This document shows, piece by piece, positions 1 through 6,114 of a stretch of DNA of 6,508 nucleotides. Location: NCBI GenBank assembly GCA_964386865.1, contig CAYLUN010000178.1, positions 1-6,508 on the forward strand. Reading direction: 5' to 3'. A program made the translations under genes and the position numbers. The stretch comes from CAYLUN01 sp964386865 (GTDB taxonomy: Bacteria > Verrucomicrobiota > Kiritimatiellia > RFP12 > UBA1067). The notes under the pieces were generated by a model, which ran no database searches, was not told the origin of the DNA, and saw only the letters and a list, made by a program, of their open reading frames with translations. Each line of letters starts with the position of its first letter. Positions within the stretch are counted from its first letter, which is position 1.

Positions 1-85
1 TGCCGTCCGCGTGGCGTCGTCTGCGCCGCCGCGCGGGGGTCTCGCGGCCGGGACCTGCGGACGGCAGGGGGCTGCCGTCCCTACC
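1..85. repeat. Left-truncated copy of the palindromic element
   Basis: This is equivalent to positions 232-316 of the complete copy, differing at 41, 49 and 86. The left terminus lies outside the window; by analogy it should begin about 18 bp beyond the edge. The right terminal hairpin is intact, with 59-67 pairing with 72-80 across a GGGG loop. Confidence 0.8.
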
Positions 86-105
86 TGGTGCGGCAGGCGG
101 ACGTG

Positions 106-225
106 TGACGGTTCCCCGGTAGGGACGGCGGACGGGTGACGGTTTCCCCGGTAGGGACGGCGGACATGTGACGGTTCCCCCGGTAGGGACGGCGGACATG
201 TGACGGTTCCCCCGGTAGGGACGGC
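106..225. repeat. Four tandem 31-32-bp units
   Basis: Units begin with TGACGGTT at 106, 137, 169 and 201, giving periods of 31, 32 and 32 bp. Each unit joins a TGACGGTTCCCC-type segment to GGTAGGGACGGC, which is the outer end of the palindromic element's left terminus. The fourth unit runs directly into the complete element, where its second half becomes that element's left end. The units differ mainly in the length of the C run and in the GGACG or GGACAT junction. Confidence 0.85.
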
Positions 226-316
226 AGCCCCTGCCGTCCGCGTGGCGTCGTCTGCGCCGCCGCGCGGGGGTTTCGCGGCTGGGACCTGCGGACGGCAGGG
301 GGCTGCCGTCCCTACC
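214..316. repeat. Complete 103-bp palindromic element with hairpin termini
   Basis: The left terminus (214-241) and right terminus (288-316) are reverse complements of each other apart from one extra G on the right. Each terminus also folds on itself. On the left, 219-227 pairs with 231-239 over 9 bp with a CCC loop; on the right, 290-298 pairs with 303-311 with a GGGG loop. The 46-bp core (242-287) is GC-rich and not obviously symmetrical. Termini of this kind are typical of MITE-like or BIME-like elements moved in trans. No target-site duplication can be assigned because the flanks are themselves repeats. Confidence 0.82.
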
Positions 317-336
317 CGGTGCGGCGGGCGGACGGT

Positions 337-392
337 TGACGGTTCCCCGGTAGGGACGGCGGACGTGTGACGGTTCCCCCGGTAGGGACGGC
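337..392. repeat. Two tandem 31-bp units, second block
   Basis: Units start at 337 and 368 with the same TGACGGTTCCCC segment followed by GGTAGGGACGGC. The second unit merges into the solo terminal hairpin. Two units here against four in the first block show that unit number changes between copies of the larger repeat. Confidence 0.83.
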
Positions 393-408
393 AGCCCCTG
401 CCGTCCGC
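381..408. repeat. Solo terminal hairpin bounding the array
   Basis: This is identical over 28 bp to the left terminus at 214-241, but no core or right terminus follows. The 9-bp stem is 386-394 with 398-406 and a CCC loop. It is the last repeat before unique sequence and lies 42 bp beyond the stop codon of the operon's last gene. It could form a stable hairpin in the 3' end of the operon mRNA. No T-tract follows on the minus strand, so a role as an intrinsic terminator is not supported; stabilising the mRNA end is possible but inferred. Confidence 0.75.
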
Positions 409-450
409 CGGCGAGATCCGGTCGACCTGCAAAGCGCGGCGGGAAGCGCG

Positions 451-2742
451 TCACGGCGCGGTTTTGGCTGCGGTGCCGGCGGCGTCGCGGAAGGCCCACA
501 TGCGGCGAACGAGCGGATCGCCTGGCAGGCCTTGGGCCAGGATCTCGTTGCGGATTTCGATCTGCCGCGTGGGGGCGGCCAGCGCGTACTCGTCGTTCAG
601 GCGCAGCAGGGCGGCACGCCGGCGCTTCAGCTCGACCGCCACCCACTCCTCCGGCTTGACGCCTTTGAGCTGGGCTTGGCCGGGTTGGGTCGCGAGCCGC
701 GCCACGATGCCGCCGGTCAGCAGCCCGGCGCGTCCGGGATCGGCCTCCGCCTGGGTGACCAGCGCGGTGAGGAGTCCGTCCCGGCGCTTGAGAACCGCCT
801 GTAGCCGCTGAGTCTGCGCCTGGAGCGGGCCGCTCATCAGCCACTGGTTGTCGGGCTGGTGCACGAACGCCAGGAAGGCCTCGATCTTCTGCGAGGTCTC
901 GCGCACCTGCGTCAGCTGGGAGACGAAGGGGAGGTCTGAGACGACGGCGGGGTCGATGAGGTCGGGGAAGGCGCTCAGGTAGGTGTAGAACTCTTCGACG
1001 CCGAAGAGGCGGTCATACGCGCCGACTGGCTCTTTGCGGCTGCGCTTGGGCAGGGGGCTCTGCAGCGAGTCGCAGGCGAGCGCCTGCTTCAGCACCTCGG
1101 CGTCGCCGAACGGCACGAAACACTCTGGGAGATCGCCGTCGCGGCCGATGCGCTTCTCGATCTCGGAAAACAGAACCAGCAGTTGTCCGGCTCTGAGCTT
1201 GAGGTTGGAGTGGGCCTTCTCGAGATTCTGACGGGCGGCCGAGACGCGCGGGTCGATCGAGCAGGTGTCGGTGGCCGGCAGCTTGATGTCCACGGCCAGC
1301 GCCTTCGCGAACGCCAGGTCGCGCGCGTTTTGCGCGGCGACGTTGAACAGGTCGAAGCTCTCGGCCAAGGCGTTGACGGACGGCTGTAGCGTCTGTGCCC
1401 GGCGGCTGAGCGAACGCTCTTTGCTGTCGCACGTCAGAGCCGTCATCCGGACGATATCCGGGTAGGGGGGCGCGCTCTGCCGGAGCTGGTCGAGGGCCTG
1501 CTCGAGCCCGCGGCTCGCGGCGAGCAGTTCCTTCTGCCGCGTGGAGATCGTAGCCATCTCCTCTTTGAGGGCGGTCAGGTAAGTCGGCGATTTCTCGCCG
1601 ATCCGGGCCAGCGCCTTCTCGACGCTTTCGTAATCCTCTGTCAGCTCGTCGAAGCCGAGATCCTCGCGGTTAATGGAGGCCTCCGCACGCAAGTACGAGT
1701 CGAGCATCGTTTTGGCATGTATCATGTTCTCTTTCTCGACGGCCGCCTGCGCGTTCCATTCCCACGCGTCCTTTTTGCTGGTCTGGAGCAGGCCGAGATC
1801 GCGAGAAACCTCGGTCCACTTGGCTTTGGCCAGCGCCGCCTGCGCGCGGTTCCAGATCAGGCGCGTGTTCTCCCACACCCCGAGCAGGCGGCGCAGCTCT
1901 TCGATGGAGACCTGGCTGTCCGCCGCGCGCCGCGCGTTGGCGGCCCGTTCGACAGCCTCCGAGGCTTGGGCGAACGCCTCTTTGGACGCGAGCTGGCGGG
2001 CGTCGCGGAGGAAGGCCTCCGCCGAAGGCCGCACCTGCTGATAAATCGCGTAGAGGCCGAGGCACGTCACCAGCGTAGCAGCCAGAATGCCGATCCGCAG
2101 CCAGGCCTGTTTGTTTGACCGTTTGACGGCGCCGTCATGGAATTCGATCTCCAGATGCGAGAACGCGATGCGGTCGCCGTCCTTGAGCAGACGCTCCTTG
2201 TCGTCGCGCAGCGGCATGCCGTTGACCGAGGTGCCGTTCTTGCTGCCGAGGTCGCGGATCCAGCAGCTCGAGTCCTCTTTGACCAGAATCTCCGCGTGGC
2301 GGCGCGACACCAGCAGATCCAAAAAAACAAGGTTCGACGTCGGGTCGGAGCCGATCGTGAAGACGGGCGGCACCAGCTGCTTCCGCTGGCCCCGCCCCTT
2401 GCCTGAGCGAATCTGCACTTCCGAATAGATTTTGCTGCTGCCGCTGCGGTCCGGCTCCGCGCACAGCACGCAGTTGCCGATGCTGATCTTGTCGCCCACG
2501 GCGAGCTTGCGCTTGGTGATCTTTTTGCCATTTTGGAAGGTGCCGTTGGTGCTTTCGAGATCCTTGAGCCAGACGGCCTTGCCCTTGACGGTGAGGGACG
2601 CGTGACGCGAGCTGGCCAGCACGTCCTCCTTGGGTACCGGCCATGTGCAGCTGTGGCTGCGGCCGATCACGATCTCGCCGGAGACCGCCGCCGAACTGAT
2701 CTCGTGGATGATGCGCCCGTTGTGTTCCAGTCGAATAAGCAT
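451..2742 (-). CDS. Bitopic membrane protein with two tandem FHA domains
   Basis: This 763-aa protein starts at the ATG at 2742, 5 bp after the preceding gene's stop, with GGAG 11 nt upstream. An in-frame ATG at 2886 would give 811 aa, but it lies inside the preceding gene and the FHA fold begins at MLIRLEHNG. FHA-1 spans about residues 3-95, with G27-R28, S44-S-R-H47 and N66-G67. FHA-2 spans about 108-203, with VSRRHA (S146, H149) and N169-G170, but the usual GR is G131-S132, so a phosphate-contacting Arg is missing. A membrane helix (about 215-234) follows a KRSNK basic patch, placing the FHA pair in the cytoplasm and about 530 residues outside. The exported part is mainly helical: TPR-like or coiled-coil stretches from about 241 to 470, with cysteines at 438, 494, 541 and 557. 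FHA domains bind phosphothreonine peptides. The exported region is not recognised. Its place as last gene of a Tad operon suggests a scaffold or signalling role at the pilus machine, which is inference. Confidence 0.9.
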   Translation of the reverse strand: MLIRLEHNGRIIHEISSAAVSGEIVIGRSHSCTWPVPKEDVLASSRHASLTVKGKAVWLKDLESTNGTFQNGKKITKRKLAVGDKISIGNCVLCAEPDRSGSSKIYSEVQIRSGKGRGQRKQLVPPVFTIGSDPTSNLVFLDLLVSRRHAEILVKEDSSCWIRDLGSKNGTSVNGMPLRDDKERLLKDGDRIAFSHLEIEFHDGAVKRSNKQAWLRIGILAATLVTCLGLYAIYQQVRPSAEAFLRDARQLASKEAFAQASEAVERAANARRAADSQVSIEELRRLLGVWENTRLIWNRAQAALAKAKWTEVSRDLGLLQTSKKDAWEWNAQAAVEKENMIHAKTMLDSYLRAEASINREDLGFDELTEDYESVEKALARIGEKSPTYLTALKEEMATISTRQKELLAASRGLEQALDQLRQSAPPYPDIVRMTALTCDSKERSLSRRAQTLQPSVNALAESFDLFNVAAQNARDLAFAKALAVDIKLPATDTCSIDPRVSAARQNLEKAHSNLKLRAGQLLVLFSEIEKRIGRDGDLPECFVPFGDAEVLKQALACDSLQSPLPKRSRKEPVGAYDRLFGVEEFYTYLSAFPDLIDPAVVSDLPFVSQLTQVRETSQKIEAFLAFVHQPDNQWLMSGPLQAQTQRLQAVLKRRDGLLTALVTQAEADPGRAGLLTGGIVARLATQPGQAQLKGVKPEEWVAVELKRRRAALLRLNDEYALAAPTRQIEIRNEILAQGLPGDPLVRRMWAFRDAAGTAAKTAP

Positions 2743-2747
2743 AGTGA

Positions 2748-4265
2748 TCAATGCTCCGCCTTCCAATTGCGCACGTCGAAGTACCGCTGATCTTCCGTGT
2801 TCGAGAAGACCGCTTTGGTGAACTCGGCGATCTTGGCGGCCTTCTTCGGATTGCCCTGAGAGCGCGCCGCGTCGAAGGCCAGCCACTGGCTGTTGAACCA
2901 GAGCGTCTGCCGCTCGCGCAACTTGATGAGCGCCTTCAGCGCCTCGGCCTCGGTCTCCGCGTGTCCGGCTAGAACCGCCTGGGTCAGCAGGCTGCGCAAC
3001 AGCGCGTCGAGCGCCACCCAGGTGGCAGGCGCCATGCGGTCGAGGTCGGCGCGGATCTGCGCCAGCGTGCTCTCCTCGGCGATCTTGGCCGGAACCGGCA
3101 CGCCCTCCCAGTAGGTGTTCTCGATGTTCTCCGACAGGCGCAGCAGCTTGTCTGTCAGCAGCCTTTCGGCCCGTACGCGCTCGGTCGCGGGAACCTCAGC
3201 CCGGGTCACGATACGCCGGGTGCCGTGGCGGGCCACGCTGGCCACGCCGAACCAAGTGCCGTCGCCGTCGCGCAGGTAGGTGACGCGCGTGAAGACCACA
3301 CCGCCCCGGTCGCCGAAGAAGTAAAGTTGCGGCGTGGGCTTGTCGAAGTTCCAGTGGCCGCCGCTGGTCGAGGCCTGCTGCATCCAGTCACTGACGAAGT
3401 CGGTTCGCGACAGCGACGCGAAGCGAGGCTCCTGCGTTTCCTGGACGACCACGCGCATGGGAACGTCGAGATTCCGCCCGATCCGTCCGTCTAGGATCAC
3501 GCCACCCTCGATCGTCTTCTTCTTAAAGGTCTTGTTGCCCGGGTAGCAGATGTCGTAGCCGCCGTCTTTCAGGCTCCCGCCCGGGCCGGGCTCGAACGCG
3601 TCCACATAGTCGCCGTTCGCATCGAGCGTCCAGTCCAGCTCGTTCTCCGGCGGCGGCGTGCGGGGCCGGAACACGAGCGCGAGAACGACGGCGGAAGCCG
3701 CGAGCGCGAGCCCGATCGCTCGGCGACGACGCACGCGCGTGTGTTCGGCCTCGCGCAGGTGATCGACCTCCTCGGGGGTGGCGGCGCGGGTCTGCATGGC
3801 GCGCGTGGCGCCCTCGGTGGCGCCGGACTCGGCCTCGGGCTGCGACAGCGCGCCGGTCAGGTCCGACTCGTCCGCCCCGGCCGCCGTCGCGGCTCGCGTC
3901 GCACCCAGCGTGGCTCCGACCGCGGCCCGGCCTTCGCCGGTCGCGGCCTCGGCGTCCACGCGCGGTGCGGCCTCCGCCTCCTGCCGGAAGCGCAGAACCG
4001 TCACTTTGCCGATCTCGATCCGCTGTCCCGCGACGAGCGTGACCGCGCCCTCGACGGGCACCCCGTCCACCCGCGTGCCGAACTTGCTCAGGTTCTCGAG
4101 CCGCGCCGCGCCGCCTTCGACCCGGATACGGGCGTGCAGGCCCGAAACGTCGGACGAACCCAGGTGAAACGTTGACGAACGCGAGCGGCCGAACGTCGAC
4201 TCCCCGGGCTTCAACACGTAGACGGTGCCGGACGGTTCACCTTTTTCGATGGTTACGCTGAGCAT
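2748..4265 (-). CDS. FHA-domain bitopic membrane protein
   Basis: This 505-aa protein begins at ATG 4265 with AGGAG 10 nt upstream, 17 bp after the tadC stop. The FHA domain (about residues 2-94) shows G26-R27 and S41-x-x-H44. The common N-G turn is replaced by SKFGT (60-64), a variant seen in some FHA proteins. Residues 96-176 form a low-complexity Ala/Thr/Glu linker with repeated GAT/AAT motifs and many threonines. RRRR (179-182) precedes one membrane helix (183-199), giving a cytoplasmic FHA domain and an exported C-terminus. The exported region has a mixed alpha/beta-looking part (about 208-370; motifs YDICYPGN and GTWFGVASVAR) and a helical tail (about 371-505). The mixed part loosely recalls PsbP/DcrB-like domains, but this is a weak impression. 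The gene is probably translationally coupled to the double-FHA gene after it, and the two share architecture. Function is unknown; a phosphothreonine-responsive adaptor for the Tad platform is the likeliest reading. Confidence 0.9.
   Translation of the reverse strand: MLSVTIEKGEPSGTVYVLKPGESTFGRSRSSTFHLGSSDVSGLHARIRVEGGAARLENLSKFGTRVDGVPVEGAVTLVAGQRIEIGKVTVLRFRQEAEAAPRVDAEAATGEGRAAVGATLGATRAATAAGADESDLTGALSQPEAESGATEGATRAMQTRAATPEEVDHLREAEHTRVRRRRAIGLALAASAVVLALVFRPRTPPPENELDWTLDANGDYVDAFEPGPGGSLKDGGYDICYPGNKTFKKKTIEGGVILDGRIGRNLDVPMRVVVQETQEPRFASLSRTDFVSDWMQQASTSGGHWNFDKPTPQLYFFGDRGGVVFTRVTYLRDGDGTWFGVASVARHGTRRIVTRAEVPATERVRAERLLTDKLLRLSENIENTYWEGVPVPAKIAEESTLAQIRADLDRMAPATWVALDALLRSLLTQAVLAGHAETEAEALKALIKLRERQTLWFNSQWLAFDAARSQGNPKKAAKIAEFTKAVFSNTEDQRYFDVRNWKAEH
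2754..2757 (-). promoter_or_regulatory. Ribosome binding site of the double-FHA gene
   Basis: GGAG lies 11 nt before ATG 2742, inside the last codons of the preceding FHA gene; GGAAGG at 2759-2764 is a more distant alternative. The overlap with the upstream coding region suggests translational coupling and supports 2742 rather than 2886 as the start. Confidence 0.55.
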
Positions 4266-4282
4266 GGCGCACGATCTCCTGA

Positions 4283-5173
4283 CTACTTGCCGAAGTACTG
4301 TCCCAAACCCGAACTCGAAGCGCGGATCATGATCGGGACGAAGATGATAATGAAGACGGACGGCAAAATGAAGAGCGCGGTCGGGAGGAGCATCAGCGAA
4401 GGCGCCCGCGCCGCCTGGCGTTCGGCGCGTTGGAAACGGCGGCGGCGGATCTCTTCGGCCTGAATCTTCAGCGTGGAGGAGATGCTCACGCCCATTTCGC
4501 TGCTTTGGATGACGGAGGTGACGAGCGACCGGAACTCGTCGAGCTGGATGCGTTCAGACATGGACTTGAGGGACTCGACGCGGGACTTACCCAGCTCGAC
4601 CTGCCGCAGCGTCACACCGAACTCCTCGCGCAGCGGACCCCGCGGGCCGTCGTGGACGAGGTTGCGCACCGCCGCCCCGAAGTCTTGCCCCGCCTCCATC
4701 GCGACGGTGATGAGGTCGATCGCGTACGGCAGATCCTTCGACATCCGGTCTTTGCGTTGGAGCGCGATACGGGCCGCCCAGGAGACCGGGTAGTGGAACC
4801 CCATCAGGCCGAAGAAGAGTCCGGCGAACAGCGCGTACGCCACGTTCAAGCTCATGATGAAGGTCATGATGCAGGAGACGGCGGCGAGCAGCGCGCCGGC
4901 GAAGCACTGGAGCCCGCGGATCTCAAAGACCTCGAGCGGCAGCGCGCCGGCGACGAGGTCGTTGCGGATCGCCAGAGCCTGCAGCGGGAAGGAGCGATCC
5001 AGCGAAGGCCCCGCCAGCTTGCCCAACATGCCGATCTCGATGTAGAACACGCGGAAGATGAGCGGCTTGGCTCCGGCGAGCGTCAGGTTTTCCTTGCGGA
5101 TCACGGCGTTGATGCCGACGACCAGAAAGAGCATCGCCAAAAAAACCAGTAACTGAATGACAACCACATCCAT
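4283..5173 (-). CDS. tadC: TadC, Tad pilus inner-membrane platform protein
   Basis: This 296-aa type II secretion F-domain protein forms, with TadB, the inner-membrane platform on which the CpaF/TadA ATPase acts to assemble Flp pili. There is an N-terminal membrane segment (about 3-23), a central hydrophobic pair (about 88-107 and 112-130), the cytoplasmic F domain (about 145-245) and a C-terminal membrane segment (about 260-283). The F domain contains LPYAIDLITVAMEAGQDF and ELGKSRVESL, and the C-terminal part reads LLPTALFILPSVF, all characteristic of TadC. The start at 5173 is chosen because AGAAGGA lies 6 nt upstream and the N-terminal helix starts there. The frame stays open upstream to 6118, but that translation is Arg/Ala-rich and is the shadow of tadB. 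Length is normal for the family. TadC versus TadB is assigned from gene order and the C-terminal motif. Confidence 0.94.
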   Translation of the reverse strand: MDVVVIQLLVFLAMLFLVVGINAVIRKENLTLAGAKPLIFRVFYIEIGMLGKLAGPSLDRSFPLQALAIRNDLVAGALPLEVFEIRGLQCFAGALLAAVSCIMTFIMSLNVAYALFAGLFFGLMGFHYPVSWAARIALQRKDRMSKDLPYAIDLITVAMEAGQDFGAAVRNLVHDGPRGPLREEFGVTLRQVELGKSRVESLKSMSERIQLDEFRSLVTSVIQSSEMGVSISSTLKIQAEEIRRRRFQRAERQAARAPSLMLLPTALFILPSVFIIIFVPIMIRASSSGLGQYFGK

Positions 5174-5179
5174 GAGTTT

Positions 5180-5186
5180 TCCTTCT
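5180..5186 (-). promoter_or_regulatory. Ribosome binding site of tadC
   Basis: AGAAGGA lies 6 nt before ATG 5173. It decides the tadC start against the much longer open frame that runs back through tadB. It sits directly after the spacer repeat hairpin, so that hairpin could influence access to it. Confidence 0.7.
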
Positions 5187-5215
5187 GCAGGGCGGACACG
5201 CAGGCCCGCCCCTAC
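5187..5215. repeat. Degenerate hairpin repeat in the tadB-tadC spacer
   Basis: Read on the minus strand, this begins GTAGGGGCGGG and ends GTCCGCC, resembling the terminal hairpin GGTAGGGACGGC...GCCGTCCGC of the array at 1-408. The 6-bp stem is 5190-5195 with 5206-5211, around a 10-nt loop. The TAG in GTAGGGG is the tadB stop codon. It accounts for most of the 38-bp spacer, the longest in the operon. Relationship to the array is judged by eye from a short GC-rich match, so it is likely but not certain. Confidence 0.6.
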
Positions 5216-6093
5216 ACGTCGACCGTCACGATCTTGTTGATGACCAGGAACCCGACCGTCTCCAACACCGCCACTGCGCCGATCGCGCACCAACCGATTT
5301 GCGTCTCCACCAGCGGCTGCATCAGCTCGCGGTCCACGACATACAGGATCAGGAAGGCGGCCAGCGGCGCGGACGCGAGGGCGATGGCCTCGAAGCGGCC
5401 TTGCGCCGTCATCGTGAGCAGCCGGTCTTGAAACTCGGTGCGCTGCCGGACCGTATCGGTGATGCGGTCCAGCACTTCGGCCAGGCTGCCGCCCGACTGC
5501 ATGGTGAGCTTGATGGCCGTGACCAGCAAGCTCAGGTCTTCGCCGGGCATGCGTTCGCAGAGGCGGCTCAGGCTTTCCGGCAGATCCATGCCCAGCCGGT
5601 ACTCGTGCAGGACGAGCGACAGCTCCTCGGTCATAGGCCCGCCCATATCGCGCGAGACCAGCTCCAGGCTCTGAGGCAACGCCGCGCCCGCCCGCAGGCC
5701 GTTGGCGAGGCCCAGCGTGAGGTCGGTCAGCCGCATGTTGAAGAGCAGCTGGCGCCGGGCGATCCGCTTCTTGAGCCACCACTTCGGAATCTGAAACGCG
5801 ATGACGCCGGCGAGGAGGCTGCCCCCGCACAGGATGGGCAGGCTCAGCACGTCGCACGCGAGCAGAACGGCGATCAGCGTGCCGCCGCCCAGCAGCGCGC
5901 CGGACCAGCAGGCCTGCGAGAGGCGCTCGGGCGTCGTGAAACGGTAGAGCGGCGCGAGCTGCGAACGGCCGTCGGTTTTGACGTATTTGCCGACGGAGCG
6001 CTCGAAGCCGATCTGCGCGAGCAGGGGCGTCAACACCCACACGCCCCACGTCACGGCGGCGAACACCAGCGCGAGAACCAGAATGTCGGCCAT
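5212..6093 (-). CDS. tadB: TadB, Tad pilus inner-membrane platform protein
   Basis: This 293-aa type II secretion F-domain protein lies 21 bp downstream of the ATPase gene, the usual tadA-tadB-tadC order. ATG 6093 has AGGAG 10 nt upstream. Membrane segments are expected at about 3-25, 62-80, 84-102, 236-253 and 266-286. The cytoplasmic F domain (about 118-222) includes FNMRLTDLTLGLANGLRAG, LVLHEYRLGMDLPESL and LLVTAIKLTMQSGGSLAEVL, which match TadB proteins. The protein ends in GFLVINKIVTVDV, a TadB-like tail. The TAG stop lies in a degenerate repeat between tadB and tadC, so the last codons border inserted or repeat-derived DNA; the protein still has a normal length and tail. TadB and TadC together form the platform engaged by the ATPase. 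Confidence 0.95.
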   Translation of the reverse strand: MADILVLALVFAAVTWGVWVLTPLLAQIGFERSVGKYVKTDGRSQLAPLYRFTTPERLSQACWSGALLGGGTLIAVLLACDVLSLPILCGGSLLAGVIAFQIPKWWLKKRIARRQLLFNMRLTDLTLGLANGLRAGAALPQSLELVSRDMGGPMTEELSLVLHEYRLGMDLPESLSRLCERMPGEDLSLLVTAIKLTMQSGGSLAEVLDRITDTVRQRTEFQDRLLTMTAQGRFEAIALASAPLAAFLILYVVDRELMQPLVETQIGWCAIGAVAVLETVGFLVINKIVTVDV

Positions 6094-6114
6094 AAGTGAT
6101 TTTCTCCTGTCGGT

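Larger units (their letters stand above)
1..408. repeat. Composite array of hairpin elements and 31-32-bp tandem units
   Basis: This gene-free stretch is almost wholly repetitive. Positions 1-161 align without gaps to 232-392, a direct repeat with 231-bp offset. By eye I count 8 substitutions, at 41, 49, 86, 95, 104, 105, 135 and 145. Each copy consists of a palindromic element followed by tandem short units: four units in the first copy and two in the second. A final solo hairpin at 381-408 closes the array, 42 bp before the stop codon of the neighbouring minus-strand gene. There is no protein-like reading frame and no transposase. The structure resembles REP/BIME or MITE-type intergenic repeats, but I do not recognise a named family. 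The array continues past the left edge, because the first element lacks its left terminus. Confidence 0.88.

Noticed and set aside
106..392. CRISPR array
   Set aside because: The repeats are 31-32 bp but directly abutting, with no unique spacers between them and no cas genes in view.
381..450. Rho-independent terminator after the operon
   Set aside because: The hairpin at 386-406 is strong, but no T-rich run follows it on the minus strand. The pairing at 434-449 is only 4 bp with an 8-nt loop.
367..811. Plus-strand coding regions of 115-145 aa
   Set aside because: They lie antisense to the 3' end of the double-FHA gene, begin in repeat DNA or inside that gene, and have the composition of GC-rich shadow frames.
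2743..2886. 48-residue N-terminal extension of the double-FHA protein from the ATG at 2886
   Set aside because: It overlaps the conserved-looking end of the previous gene, shows no domain or signal, and the FHA fold begins at the 2742 start, which has GGAG upstream.
4430..5152. 240-aa plus-strand frame antisense to tadC (and a 266-aa one antisense to tadB)
   Set aside because: These are His/Arg/Gln/Glu-rich translations of the opposite strand of well-supported genes; long antisense open frames are expected in GC-rich DNA.
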